A DNA stretch of 64,000 nucleotides from Thioalkalivibrio sp. ALMg11 (GTDB taxonomy: Bacteria > Pseudomonadota > Gammaproteobacteria > Ectothiorhodospirales > Ectothiorhodospiraceae): the NCBI RefSeq assembly GCF_000377905.1, contig NZ_KB898874.1, positions 310,001 to 374,000 of the forward strand, written 5' to 3'. The notes under the pieces are model-generated. The model was given only the letters and a program-made list of their open reading frames with translations. It was not told the DNA's origin and did no database searches. Positions 1-11,105 of the stretch are shown here, one piece after another; position 1 is the first letter of the stretch; each line of letters begins with the position of its first letter. Both the position numbers and the translations under genes were made by a program.

Positions 1-1442
1 TCCTCGCGGGCGAGGATGCCTACAAGTTCAAGAAGCCACTGAACCTCGGTTTCCTCGACTTCTCCACCTTGGAGGCTCGCCGCCACTACTGCGAGACCGA
101 GCTGGAGGTCAATCGCCGTCTGGCGCCCCAGATCTATCTGGAGCTCGCCACCCTCAATGGCGACGATGCCCACCCCGTCATCAACGGCGAAGGCCCCATC
201 CTCGACTACGCCGTGCACATGCGCCGGTTCGACCGCGCCCGCCAACTGGACCATCTGCTGGACAAGGGCCAACTACCCGCCGCCGCCATGGATACACTGG
301 GCCACTACATCGCCGCCTTTCATGAACGCACCGAACGCACCGATGCGCAGTCCGAATACGGCACCGCAGAGGCCGCCACCCAGCCGATGCTGGACAACTT
401 CCCGGCCCTCGACGAGACCGTGCGTGGCGCATCGGACCGGGCACGCCTGGAACGGCTGGAACAGTGGACTCGCTCGGAAATCCATCGACTGCATGATGTA
501 CTTCAGGCTCGGCATGACGAAGGGTTCGTACGCCATGGCCATGGCGACCTGCACCTGGGCAACCTGGTCTATGTCGATGACGAGAACGGCGAGGAAGTGC
601 CGGTCGCCTTCGACGCGATCGAGTTTGACCCCGCCTTGCGCTGGATCGACGTGATCTCCGAGATCGCCTTTACCACCATGGATCTTCTGGCCCGTCAGTC
701 GCGCGCCCACGCCTGGCGACTGCTGAATGCCTATCTGGACGGGCGCGAAGACTTCGACGGCCTCGCGCTCCTGCCGCTGTACCAGGTCTACCGTGCACTG
801 ATCCGGGCCAAGGTCCAGGGCATTCACGGGACCGAGGCACAGCTCCCCTCCGATGAACAGGCGGCCCACAAGGCCGAGATGGGGCGCTATCTTGCCCTGG
901 CCGAGCGCCTGACCGAACGCGGATCGCCCCGGCTGATCCTGATGCACGGCGTCTCCGGCAGCGGCAAGACCGTGATCAGCACGCAGATCGTCGAAGCCCT
1001 GGGTGCCGTGCGCCTGCGCTCCGACATCGAACGCAAGCGCATGTCCGACGCCGTCTCCTACAGTGCGGACGCCCGGGCCCGGATCTACGCGCATCTGCGC
1101 GAGCGCGCCGAACACCTGCTGGCGCTCGGCCTGACCGTGGTGGTCGACGCCACCTTCCTCACCCGCGACCAGCGCGCCCCATTCCAGCGCCTGGCGCAGG
1201 AACAGGCGGCCGGCTTTGCAGTAGTTGCCTGCCGCGCCCGTGATGAGGTGCTGCGCGAACGACTCGAGGCACGCACCCGCGCGGCCCGTGATGCCTCGGA
1301 TGCCGGCGTCGAGGTGATGGAACAGCAACAGCCGCAGCAGGAATGGCCCGCCCCAGAGGAGGGCCGCATCGAGGTCGCTCCGGAGGCACCGCTGGATCCG
1401 GACGCGCTCGCCCGCCAGTTGCTGCAACCCGTCGCAACCTGA
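1..1442 (+). CDS. Aminoglycoside-phosphotransferase-like / P-loop kinase fusion protein (5' partial)
   Basis: The frame is open to the window's left edge (first full codon at 3), so the start lies outside. The N-terminal part resembles APH/choline-kinase folds: a Brenner-type motif HGDLHLGN near 538-561 is followed by FDAIEFDP, a likely metal-binding segment. After about 300 residues comes a second domain with a Walker A loop, GVSGSGKT near 947-970, of the AAA_33 / gluconate-kinase-like type. This two-domain fusion is a known bacterial family of uncharacterised kinases; the substrate is unknown. The C-terminus is rich in Gln, Glu and Pro. It stands upstream of secreted-protein genes on the same strand with a 117-base gap, so it is not obviously co-translated with them. 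Confidence 0.85.
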   Translation, partial: LAGEDAYKFKKPLNLGFLDFSTLEARRHYCETELEVNRRLAPQIYLELATLNGDDAHPVINGEGPILDYAVHMRRFDRARQLDHLLDKGQLPAAAMDTLGHYIAAFHERTERTDAQSEYGTAEAATQPMLDNFPALDETVRGASDRARLERLEQWTRSEIHRLHDVLQARHDEGFVRHGHGDLHLGNLVYVDDENGEEVPVAFDAIEFDPALRWIDVISEIAFTTMDLLARQSRAHAWRLLNAYLDGREDFDGLALLPLYQVYRALIRAKVQGIHGTEAQLPSDEQAAHKAEMGRYLALAERLTERGSPRLILMHGVSGSGKTVISTQIVEALGAVRLRSDIERKRMSDAVSYSADARARIYAHLRERAEHLLALGLTVVVDATFLTRDQRAPFQRLAQEQAAGFAVVACRARDEVLRERLEARTRAARDASDAGVEVMEQQQPQQEWPAPEEGRIEVAPEAPLDPDALARQLLQPVAT

Positions 1443-1559
1443 GCGACGGGCTACAATCAGCGATAGACAGACACCGGATACTCCGTCAACTTCGCTACGT
1501 ACGAACTGGCACGCTCGCCCTCGAGATCCGAACCCGTCCAGCAACCTGCAGGAGCCCCC

Positions 1560-2360
1560 ATGCATCATCGCCGCCCCGGCCCGCTCGACCGAATTCGCCG
1601 CGCCCTCATGCCCATCGCTCTAGGCGGGCTGCTCGCCATCGGCTCCACCGCCCAGGCCGATGCCCTGCTGCACTACGTCGACGACGAGGGGCTGGAGAGC
1701 CAGATCCTGGTGCGGGGCGAGACCGTGCGCATGGAACTCAACGAGTCCATCAGCGGAACCTCCGGCTACATGCTCTTCGATGCCACGACCGACAAGCTCA
1801 CGGTCGTGGATGACAGCGAGCAGACCTACACCCCGCTGACCCGCGAGGTGATGGACCAGCAAATGCGCGCCATGACCGACATGGTCAGTGACCTGCGCCG
1901 GCAGATGGAACAGCTTCCACCCGAGGTGCGCCAGCAGCTCGAGGACCAGCTGGGCATCGGGGCAGAGGGTTTCGATGCCGAAATCGACACCCGTGCCACC
2001 GGCGAACAACGCACGATCGGGGACTTCGTCTGCGACGATTACGAGGTGCTGATCGACGGACAGGTGCAAAGCACGGTCTGCGTGACGGAGCCGGATACCC
2101 TGGGCCTGGGCAGCGCTGACTTCGCGACCCTGGGCGCCTTGATGGATCGCCTGTACGAGCTGTCCCTGAGCGCCCTGGAGGCCGGTGGGCCGATGGCCTC
2201 GCAGATGGGCGCCTCCCTGCTGCCTCGCGTCGACGGCATCCCGCTGCAGGTCAGCGAAAAGGGCGGCGTGACCACGCGCCTTGCGGGCATCTCCACCGAC
2301 GACCTCAGCGCCGAGCTCTTCACCGTCCCCGACAGCTATGCCGAACGCGACCTTTTCTGA
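1560..2360 (+). CDS. Secreted protein of unknown function (DUF4412-like)
   Basis: A 266-residue protein whose N-terminus carries an arginine-rich n-region, a hydrophobic stretch and an AQA-D site near residue 36, so it is probably exported to the periplasm. A ribosome site AGGAGC lies five bases before the ATG; an inner ATG at 1608 is possible. The mature part is acidic and has repeated aromatic/Asp patterns such as DDSEQTYTPLT, followed by a Met/Gln-rich helical segment. The layout recalls DUF4412-type periplasmic proteins, but this was not verified. Its 3' end overlaps the NlpC/P60 lipoprotein gene by 23 bases, which suggests coupled expression. Confidence 0.75.
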   Translation: MHHRRPGPLDRIRRALMPIALGGLLAIGSTAQADALLHYVDDEGLESQILVRGETVRMELNESISGTSGYMLFDATTDKLTVVDDSEQTYTPLTREVMDQQMRAMTDMVSDLRRQMEQLPPEVRQQLEDQLGIGAEGFDAEIDTRATGEQRTIGDFVCDDYEVLIDGQVQSTVCVTEPDTLGLGSADFATLGALMDRLYELSLSALEAGGPMASQMGASLLPRVDGIPLQVSEKGGVTTRLAGISTDDLSAELFTVPDSYAERDLF

Positions 2361-2889
2361 CACCTGGCGCAGCCGGCTTCCCCTGGCCCTGACCGGTCCC
2401 GCGCTTCTGCTGCTTGCGGCCTGCAGCGCGGGACCCGAACCCCGCGGCGGGGATACCGTGCCCGTTGCCATACCCGAAGGCCTTGCGGACGGCCCAATGA
2501 GCCCCACGCCCGAGGCTGGCCTCGAACGCTCCGAAGTCGTGCTGACCGCCCTCGGTCACCTCGACACCCCGTACCAGTACGGCGGCACCGATGCCACCGG
2601 GCTGGACTGCTCGGCCCTCGTCCAGCGCGCCTACCGCGAGGTCGGGCGCGCCGTCCCGCGCACTACGCGCGATCAGGCCCGGGCCGCGACGCGGCGCGAC
2701 GGCTCGCCCACCCCGGGCGATGTGGTGTTCTTCGCCATCAACGGGAATCAAATCGACCACGTCGGGGTCTACGTGGGAGACGGCCGCTTCGTGCATGCAC
2801 CCAGCGCCCGCGGCCAGGTACGTATTGAGCATCTGGACAACCCGTACTGGGCGCCCCGAACACGCTTTGCCGGTCATTTCTTCGACTGA
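2338..2889 (+). CDS. NlpC/P60 (C40) family lipoprotein, peptidoglycan endopeptidase
   Basis: The ATG at 2338 is chosen because it places a lipoprotein signal directly after the start, with lipobox LLAAC near residues 24-28. The mature domain has the NlpC/P60 triad context: GLDCSALV gives the catalytic cysteine and DHVGVYVGDGRFVHAP the histidine. Such enzymes cut peptide stems of peptidoglycan, usually at the gamma-D-Glu to diamino-acid bond, and act from the outer membrane or periplasm. About 183 residues is normal for the Spr/NlpC type. It overlaps the preceding secreted-protein gene and ends about 105 bases before the next one. Confidence 0.88.
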   Translation: MPNATFSDTWRSRLPLALTGPALLLLAACSAGPEPRGGDTVPVAIPEGLADGPMSPTPEAGLERSEVVLTALGHLDTPYQYGGTDATGLDCSALVQRAYREVGRAVPRTTRDQARAATRRDGSPTPGDVVFFAINGNQIDHVGVYVGDGRFVHAPSARGQVRIEHLDNPYWAPRTRFAGHFFD

Positions 2890-2994
2890 CCGCCAAATAC
2901 ATACAGAGCCCGCGCGTCAGCGCCGGCTGCGACGCCGACGGCACGCCTACAACCCCATCCTGCCAGACCTGGAACCACAATAGAGGAAGGAACC

Positions 2995-3513
2995 ATGAAG
3001 ACACTCACCGGTATCTCGCGCACTCTGCGCCACTCCGCCCTGGCGATCGGCCTCGGGCTCGGTCTCGCCGTCGGTGGCACAGCCAGCGCCTACGAAACCT
3101 TCATGGAGACCGACGAACGCGTCATCTTCAAGACCGAAGGGGAGTACGACTTCTACTTCGAGATGGTCGAAGAGGCCATCGCCGCCGAGGGCCTGGTCAT
3201 CAACAACGTCGGCTACATCGCCAACATGCTGGACCGCACCGCGGGACAGGAAAGCGGCGAAGGCATCTACCTCAACGGGCAGTCGGTCGACTTCTGCAGT
3301 GCCACCTACTCGCGAGCGACCATGGAGGCCGATCCGCACAACATGCTCTTCTGCCCCTACATCATCACTGTCTACGAACTCTCCGACGAACCGGGAACGG
3401 TCTACATGGGCTACACCCCGGTCCCCGAGGTGGGCGACAAGGACTCGAAGAATAGCTTGCGGGACGTGAACGAACTGGTCGAGCGCATCATCAAGGAAGC
3501 CCTCGCCTTCTAA
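2995..3513 (+). CDS. Secreted protein, DUF302-like
   Basis: A 172-residue protein with a strong ribosome site (AGGAAGGA) and a clear signal peptide ending near ASA-Y at residues 31-32. The mature domain contains a cysteine pair context CSATYSRATMEADPHNMLFC and a C-terminal helix. The fold pattern (EEAIAAEGLVINNVGYIANML, then a mixed strand region with VYELSDEPGTVYMGYTP) resembles DUF302 proteins, which are small alpha/beta proteins of unknown role often found in sulfur bacteria. The family call is by eye only. It is followed directly by a strong bidirectional terminator. Confidence 0.75.
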   Translation: MKTLTGISRTLRHSALAIGLGLGLAVGGTASAYETFMETDERVIFKTEGEYDFYFEMVEEAIAAEGLVINNVGYIANMLDRTAGQESGEGIYLNGQSVDFCSATYSRATMEADPHNMLFCPYIITVYELSDEPGTVYMGYTPVPEVGDKDSKNSLRDVNELVERIIKEALAF

Positions 3514-3536
3514 CCTGCAGCCCGGTCCGCAACGAA

Positions 3537-3576
3537 AAACGCCCGGGGCCGCAAGGCCACCGGGCGTTTTTTTGGG
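3537..3576. terminator. Bidirectional Rho-independent terminator
   Basis: A GC-rich hairpin (GCCCGGGGCC, loop GCAA, then GGCCACCGGGC) is followed by seven T on the plus strand. On the minus strand it is followed by a T run as well (the AAAAA before it). It lies between the convergent DUF302-like gene and secF, so it can end transcription from both sides. Confidence 0.85.
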
Positions 3577-3628
3577 CCCTGGCCTTATGTGCCTCTGGCA
3601 GGCTCATTCGACCAGGCGTGACCGGAAC

Positions 3629-4576
3629 TCAGGGCGTCTGATCCTCTTCCGCCCCTTCCTTCTTCACCGGCAGCAGAACCTGACGGTCCACGCCGAGCAG
3701 GAGGGCCGCGGTCGCCGCAATGAAGATCGACGAGTACGTCCCGACGATCACCCCGATGATCAACGCGATGGAAAAGTTCTGCAGCGCAGCGCCGCCGAGG
3801 ATGGCCAGCGAGAACAACACCAGCAAGGTGGTCATGCTGGTCACGATCGTCCGCGCCAGGGTCTTGTTCACCGCGTTGTTCATCACCTGTTCCGTGCCCT
3901 GCTTGCGCAGCACACGGAAGTTCTCGCGTATTCGGTCGTACACCACGATGGTGTCATTCAGCGAGTAGCCAATCACCGCCAGCACGGCTGCAAGCACCCC
4001 CAGATCGAACTCCATCTGCAGCAGCGAGAAGATCCCCAGCGTAATCAGCACGTCGTGCACCAGCGCCAGCACCGACCCAATGGAGAAGCGCCACTCGAAG
4101 CGCACGGCCACATAGATCAGGATGCCAGCCAGGGCATAGATCATCGCAAGACCGCCCTGCTCGCGCAGCTCCTCACCGACTGCCGGACCGACGAACTCCA
4201 CCCGGCGAAGATCCGGATCAGCCGGCCCGCCATCCCGAAGGGCATTCAACACCCGGTTGGACAACATCGCCGGGTTGTCGTCGTCTTCGCTTGGCGGCAG
4301 GCGAATCAACACATCGCGCGAGGTGCCGAAGGTCTGCACCTGCGCCCCCGCATAGCCGCCCGCCGACAGGGTCTCGCGGATCGTATCCAGCTCCACCGCT
4401 TCGGGGTAGCCCACTTCCACCAGGGTCCCCCCGGTGAAGTCGATCCCGAAGTTCAGCCCGCGGGTGGCCAGCAGCGCTACCGAGATAATGATCAGGACCA
4501 GCGAGATCGCGATCGTGATCTTGCGCTTGCCGAGGAAATCGATGTTCGATTCAGCGAAATTCAGATGCGGAAGCAT
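3629..4576 (-). CDS. secF: Protein translocase subunit SecF
   Basis: A 315-residue inner-membrane protein with six predicted membrane helices and a periplasmic P1 domain. The SecD/SecF signature appears near residue 50 as FGIDFTGGTLVEV, and the transport core contains LALVHDVLITLG and GYSLNDTIVVYDRIREN. With SecD and YajC it uses proton or sodium motive force to pull translocating proteins through SecYEG. It is the last gene of queA-tgt-yajC-secD-secF, 14 bases after secD. Length and motif order are normal for the family. Confidence 0.97.
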   Translation of the reverse strand: MLPHLNFAESNIDFLGKRKITIAISLVLIIISVALLATRGLNFGIDFTGGTLVEVGYPEAVELDTIRETLSAGGYAGAQVQTFGTSRDVLIRLPPSEDDDNPAMLSNRVLNALRDGGPADPDLRRVEFVGPAVGEELREQGGLAMIYALAGILIYVAVRFEWRFSIGSVLALVHDVLITLGIFSLLQMEFDLGVLAAVLAVIGYSLNDTIVVYDRIRENFRVLRKQGTEQVMNNAVNKTLARTIVTSMTTLLVLFSLAILGGAALQNFSIALIIGVIVGTYSSIFIAATAALLLGVDRQVLLPVKKEGAEEDQTP

Positions 4577-4590
4577 GGTTTTCTCCGCGC

Positions 4591-6459
4591 TCAGATGGCC
4601 AGGCGCGTCAGCCGACGCTGGCGCCCGTAGGTCAGATTGACGATTGCGCGGGTCACGATGATCGCGGTGAACATCGACGCGATGATCCCGATCGACAACG
4701 TGATGGCAAAGCCCTTGATCGGCCCGGTGCCGAACAGGAACAGCACCAGGGCCGCGATCAGCGTGGTCACGTTGGCGTCCGCGATGGTCGTGAACGCTCG
4801 GTCATAGCCCGACGAAATCGCCGCCTGGGGTGACAGTCCATTGCGAATTTCCTCGCGTATACGCTCGAAAATCAGCACGTTCGCATCCACCGCCATGCCG
4901 ACGGTCAGCACGATCCCTGCAATCCCCGGCAGGGTCAGGGTCGCCTGCAGCATCGACAAAACCGAGACGATGAAGATCAGGTTCAGTGCCAGCGCCACGT
5001 TCGCGATCAGTCCAAAGGCGCGGTAGTAGAGGACCATGAAGATCATCACCAGGATGAATCCGATCACCACGGACTGCATGCCGCGATCGATGTTCTCCTG
5101 GCCCAGACTCGGACCCACCGTGCGTTCCTCGACGATCGACATTGGCGCGGCTAGCGCACCGGCGCGCAGCAGCAGCGCGAGGTTGCGCGCCTCACGCGTG
5201 GTGTCCAGACCCGAGATCTGGAAGCGTCGGCCCAGCGGCTCGTTGATGCGCGCAACGTTGATGACCTCTTCGCTGCGCGAGGTGCGTATGACCTGCTCGC
5301 CGTCTTCCTCCACCGTCTCGGTGGTCGTCTCGATGAACACCGACGCCATCAGGCGACCCACGTTATCCGAGGTCACGCGCGAGAAGATGCGCGCCCCCTG
5401 GCCATCGAGATTGATGAACACGGCCGGGCCGCCGCTATCCTGGGCAATCCCGGAAGAGGCGTCGGTAATATAATCACCGGTGAGCATCACCTGACGCTGC
5501 AGCAGCACCGGGGTTCCGTCACGCTCGTGGTACAGGCGTGTGCCAGATGGCGCGCGGCCGGTTTGGTCGGCCTCCATCGGGTCGCCGGCCTCGGAGACCA
5601 GGCGAAACTCCAGCGTGGCGGTCGCACCCAGCACTTCCTTGGCCCGCGCGGTGTCCTGCACGCCCGGCAGCTGCACCACGATCCGGTGCTCGCCCTGCTG
5701 GGCAATGATCGGCTCGGCCACGCCCAGCTCATCCACGCGCGAACGCAGGGTAGAGATGTTCTGCTGCAGGGCCTGGCGGCGCAGCTCGGTCAGGTGGTCA
5801 TCGCTCAGGGTGGCCACCATGCGGCTGGTTTCGCCGCTCCCACGGATCTCCCATTCCAGCTCGCCGCGATATTCGCGGGTCAGCCAACTCTCGGCCGCCG
5901 CGAGGTTTTCCTCGTTCGCGAACATCACCGTCAGATCGCTGGAACTGCGCTCGATCGTGCCGAACGTCAGACGTTCGTCGCGCATCCGCCCGCGCAACTC
6001 GTTGGTGTAGCGCTCCATCGCCGTGCCGATCACGGCATCCAGATCAACTTCCATCAGGAAGTGCACCCCGCCGCGCAAGTCCAGACCCAGCGCCATCGGC
6101 TGGCCATTGATTGCGCGCAACCAGTTCGGCGTGGCCGGGGCCAGATTCAGGGCGACCGTGTGGTTGTCATCCAGCGCGTTACGCAGGATTTCGGCGGCCA
6201 GCGACTGCTCGTCGCTGGTCTCGAAGCGCAGCAGCAGCTGCCCGTCGTCTTGCTCATCGACCTGTTTCGGCGTCACACCCTGGGCACCCAGGATGGTGCC
6301 CATCAGGTCACGGATGTTCTCGTCGATCTCGCCGGTCACCGGATTGCCGATCTGCACCGACGGGTCTTCCGGGAACAGGTTGGGTAGGGCGTACAGCCCC
6401 GCGCCCAGAACGACCACGACGATCAGGGCGTACAACCACGCCGGATAGGAATTGCGCAT
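4591..6459 (-). CDS. secD: Protein translocase subunit SecD
   Basis: A 622-residue protein with one N-terminal membrane helix, the large periplasmic P1/P4 region and five C-terminal helices. Diagnostic segments are GLDLRGGVHFLMEVD after the first periplasmic stretch, and VGMAVDANVLIFERIREE with FGTGPIKGFAITL in the membrane core. It forms the SecDF complex that drives late steps of protein export. The gene sits between yajC (21 bases upstream) and secF (14 bases downstream), the standard order. Confidence 0.97.
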   Translation of the reverse strand: MRNSYPAWLYALIVVVVLGAGLYALPNLFPEDPSVQIGNPVTGEIDENIRDLMGTILGAQGVTPKQVDEQDDGQLLLRFETSDEQSLAAEILRNALDDNHTVALNLAPATPNWLRAINGQPMALGLDLRGGVHFLMEVDLDAVIGTAMERYTNELRGRMRDERLTFGTIERSSSDLTVMFANEENLAAAESWLTREYRGELEWEIRGSGETSRMVATLSDDHLTELRRQALQQNISTLRSRVDELGVAEPIIAQQGEHRIVVQLPGVQDTARAKEVLGATATLEFRLVSEAGDPMEADQTGRAPSGTRLYHERDGTPVLLQRQVMLTGDYITDASSGIAQDSGGPAVFINLDGQGARIFSRVTSDNVGRLMASVFIETTTETVEEDGEQVIRTSRSEEVINVARINEPLGRRFQISGLDTTREARNLALLLRAGALAAPMSIVEERTVGPSLGQENIDRGMQSVVIGFILVMIFMVLYYRAFGLIANVALALNLIFIVSVLSMLQATLTLPGIAGIVLTVGMAVDANVLIFERIREEIRNGLSPQAAISSGYDRAFTTIADANVTTLIAALVLFLFGTGPIKGFAITLSIGIIASMFTAIIVTRAIVNLTYGRQRRLTRLAI

Positions 6460-6480
6460 ATCGAGGACCCTGAAGGGCGT

Positions 6481-6810
6481 TTAGAGATCTTTGAGCGTGC
6501 CCTTGGGCATCACGGAGGCGACCGATTGCTTCTGTACGGCCACGTTCACGCCGTCGGCAATGTCGACCTTGACGAAGTCGTCGCTGACTTCGGTGATTTT
6601 GCCGGCCACACCGCCATTGGTGACGATCTCGTCACCCTTGGACAGGGCCTCGACCATGGAGCGGTGCTCCTTGGCGCGCTTGCTCTGCGGACGGATGATG
6701 AGGAAATACATGATCGCGAAGAAAATAACGATCATGATCAGGAACTCGATCATGCCGCCACCGGCCGCTCCACCTTCCTGGGCATGCGCTGCAGAAATCA
6801 GAAAGTCCAT
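6481..6810 (-). CDS. yajC: Preprotein translocase subunit YajC
   Basis: A 109-residue protein with a single N-terminal membrane helix (IEFLIMIVIFFAIMYFLIIR), followed by the family motif RPQSKRAKEH and a small basic/beta domain containing GDEIVTNGGVAGKI. YajC associates with SecDF and AcrB-type complexes at the inner membrane. It lies between tgt and secD on the same strand. The length is normal. Confidence 0.96.
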   Translation of the reverse strand: MDFLISAAHAQEGGAAGGGMIEFLIMIVIFFAIMYFLIIRPQSKRAKEHRSMVEALSKGDEIVTNGGVAGKITEVSDDFVKVDIADGVNVAVQKQSVASVMPKGTLKDL

Positions 6811-6894
6811 CGAAACACTCCGTCTTCGGTTCAGATTCGGACGCTACCGGGGAGGTCAGGCCACACCCGGCGAGCGAAAAAAATACCGCGCGGA

Positions 6895-9076
<2,182 letters not shown>

Positions 9077-9180
9077 GGCGCGCGATCCTACCACGCACCA
9101 CTCGATGTAGCGCGGGATGCCGCCGATCGCTCTGCCCCGTTTGTGCCACAGGGAACCTGCGCTACACTACCGCCCCACAA

Positions 9181-9267
9181 GCCGGGATGGCGGAACTGGT
9201 AGACGCGCCGGATTCAAAATCCGGTTCTGGAAACAGAGTGCGAGTTCGATTCTCGCTCCCGGCACCA
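9181..9267 (+). tRNA. tRNA-Leu(CAA)
   Basis: Acceptor stem GCCGGGA pairs with TCCCGGC, followed by discriminator A and an encoded CCA. The anticodon arm CCGGA-TTCAAAA-TCCGG gives anticodon CAA, which reads the Leu codon TTG. The 87-base length reflects the long variable arm of a class II tRNA, and the T arm carries GTTCGAT. Confidence 0.97.
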
Positions 9268-9335
9268 ATTTTTCTCGGGCCTTCCGCCAGGCCCGAAACT
9301 CAGGGAAGCACTATTGAGCGCTTCCCTGGCACCAG

Positions 9336-9411
9336 GCCGGTGTAGCTCAGTTGGTAGAGCATCTGATTTGTAATCAGAGGGTCGCGGGTTCGACTCCTGT
9401 CACCGGCTCCA
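9336..9411 (+). tRNA. tRNA-Thr(TGT)
   Basis: Acceptor stem GCCGGTG pairs with CACCGGC, followed by T and an encoded CCA. The anticodon arm TCTGA-TTTGTAA-TCAGA gives anticodon TGT (Thr, ACA), and the D and T loops are canonical. It lies 68 bases after tRNA-Leu and is probably on the same transcript. Confidence 0.97.
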
Positions 9412-9462
9412 TTTTTCTCGGGCAACACCCCGGCATCGGCCGGGTCGTCCGCAATCCGCACC

Positions 9463-10026
9463 TCATTGCCGTGCCGGTCGAACCACCAGAGTGGATGCCA
9501 CCATGTCGTGCAGCCCTTGCTTGCGTTCGGTGAACGCGGCCATCAGGAAGCCGATGTAGAGGGTCATGGCGGAGAGGATCTTCGACCAGTAGCGAGCGTT
9601 GGCTCGCCCAAAGCCGATCCGCTGGCCATCAGCATCCGTTACTCGCAACCCCAGCATCCGCTTGGCCGGTGTCGCCTGCCAGCCGGACGACTCGAAAACC
9701 GTGAAGTAAAGCCATAACACGGCCGTCCCGACCAGGATCCCCAGCAAGGCCCCGGCGCCCGCAATCACCTCGGGTTCATGGCCGACCATCGTCATGCCCA
9801 GGATAAAGCTCAGGGGCAGCACGACCAGCATCCCCAGGATGTTGGCGAGCACCCAATCGATCAACAACGCCAGCGCCCGATACCAAAAGCCGGCGTATTG
9901 GGCGGAAGCCAGGGACGTCGCAACCTCACCCTCGGCGCCCGACGCCTGCGGCATTAGCGCCGCACCGCACCCGAGACAGAAACGCGCTTCCTCGTGGACT
10001 TCCTGTCCACATTGCATACAAAACAT
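9463..10026 (-). CDS. Zinc-ribbon RDD family membrane protein
   Basis: A 187-residue protein. The N-terminus has a zinc ribbon, CMQCG...CLGCG, within the first 20 residues. After a linker comes an RDD domain with Arg-Ala-Leu-Ala-type and Asp residues (FWYRALALLIDWVLA) and three predicted membrane helices. The C-terminus includes TPAKRMLGLRVTDADG, typical of RDD proteins. The function of the family is not settled; some members act in ion transport. It stands alone, converging on the tRNA pair, about 85 bases beyond tadA. Confidence 0.87.
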   Translation of the reverse strand: MFCMQCGQEVHEEARFCLGCGAALMPQASGAEGEVATSLASAQYAGFWYRALALLIDWVLANILGMLVVLPLSFILGMTMVGHEPEVIAGAGALLGILVGTAVLWLYFTVFESSGWQATPAKRMLGLRVTDADGQRIGFGRANARYWSKILSAMTLYIGFLMAAFTERKQGLHDMVASTLVVRPARQ

Positions 10027-10111
10027 CTCACTCTCCTTGTGTCATGCCCGTTCCCGGGCCCGTCTGAAGGCCTTCCCTCTGGCCTGGCGTCCGCCTGAAA
10101 CGCGCGACGCG

Positions 10112-10606
10112 TCACTTGTCCCGCCGTTCGCGGAAGAAGCGGCGCAGTCGTTCTCCGGCCACGTCCCCTAGCACTCCGCCTGTCACATCGACCCGGTGGT
10201 TGTGCGCAGGGTGGTCGAACAGCTCCAGGGCGCCTCCGGCTGCCCCGGTGCGGGGGTCGCTGGCACCGAATACCACGCGCGCTACGCGGGCGTGGATCAT
10301 TGCACCGGCACACATGCTGCAGGGTTCCAGGGTCACGTAGAGCGTCGCACCCGGGAGCCGGTAGTTCTCCAGGCGCTCACCGGCGGCCCGAAGCGCCCGG
10401 ATTTCGGCGTGCGCGGTCGGGTCGTGCAGCCCGATCGGCGCGTTGTGGCTGGCCGCCAGGCACGTGCCATCGGCGGCCACCAGCACCGCCCCCACGGGGA
10501 CCTCGCCGACCTGTGCCGCTTGTTCGGCCTGTTCCAGCGCCCGCTCCATCCAGTAGTCATCGGCCCCTGCGTGATCCGGCGCGGGACCGGCGCCGCTAGG
10601 ATCCAT
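10112..10606 (-). CDS. tadA: tRNA-specific adenosine deaminase TadA
   Basis: An enzyme of about 164 residues that converts A34 to inosine in tRNA-Arg(ACG). The zinc deaminase motifs are HAEIRAL and PCSMCAGAMIHARV, with the Glu of HAE as proton shuttle. The ATG at 10606 overlaps the end of the peroxidase gene by 11 bases; a shorter start at the Met before ERALEQAEQ (about 10555) is also possible. The overlap suggests coupling to the upstream peroxidase and lipid-transport genes. Confidence 0.94.
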   Translation of the reverse strand: MDPSGAGPAPDHAGADDYWMERALEQAEQAAQVGEVPVGAVLVAADGTCLAASHNAPIGLHDPTAHAEIRALRAAGERLENYRLPGATLYVTLEPCSMCAGAMIHARVARVVFGASDPRTGAAGGALELFDHPAHNHRVDVTGGVLGDVAGERLRRFFRERRDK

Positions 10607-11105
10607 TCGCCGCGCTCGGGCGTGGTTCGTCCAGCGCCACCTCGATCGCACGGGTCAGATCAGCCGGCTTTTTCTGCGGGGCGAAGCGGTCGATCACGCG
10701 GCCGTCGCGCCCGACCAGAAACTTGGTGAAGTTCCACTTGATGCCCCGGGTGCCGAGCGCCCCGGGCGCCTGGTCCTTCAGATGCCGGTACAGGGGATAC
10801 GCCGCATCCCCGTTCACCTCGATGCGGGCGAACACCGGGAACGACACTCCGAAGCGCAGCCCGCAGGCGCGGATCTGGTCGGCATCCCCGGGCTCCTGCC
10901 CGCCGAACTGGTTGCATGGAAACCCCAGCACCCGGAACCCACGCTCGGCATAGCGCTCCTGCAGCGCCTGCAGGCCCTCGTACTGCGGCGTGAACCCGCA
11001 CTCGCTGGCCACGTTGACGATCAGCAGGACATCCCCGCGCCAGGCCGCCAGTGGCTGTTCTTCGCCGTCCGGAAGCGGCGCGGCAAAGTCAAAGACATCG
11101 TTCAT
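10596..11105 (-). CDS. Glutathione peroxidase family thiol peroxidase
   Basis: A 169-residue protein of the GPx fold. The peroxidatic cysteine is C36 in NVASECGFTP, and the Gln/Trp partners lie in FPCNQFGGQEP and WNFTKFLVGRDG. The second cysteine in FPCNQ fits the thioredoxin-dependent bacterial type. It should reduce hydrogen or lipid peroxides in the cytoplasm. The start overlaps the stop of the transporter lipoprotein gene by four bases (ATGA), so it is the fifth gene of the lipid-transport transcript. Confidence 0.93.
   Translation of the reverse strand: MNDVFDFAAPLPDGEEQPLAAWRGDVLLIVNVASECGFTPQYEGLQALQERYAERGFRVLGFPCNQFGGQEPGDADQIRACGLRFGVSFPVFARIEVNGDAAYPLYRHLKDQAPGALGTRGIKWNFTKFLVGRDGRVIDRFAPQKKPADLTRAIEVALDEPRPSAANGS

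Noticed and set aside
273-1568. Minus-strand frame of 431 codons opposite the kinase fusion gene
   Set aside because: The plus-strand frame has clear motifs (HGDLH, GVSGSGKT); the minus product has none.
3572-4630. Plus-strand 352-codon frame opposite secF
   Set aside because: The product is Arg/His/Gln-rich, with no recognisable family and antisense to an intact secF.
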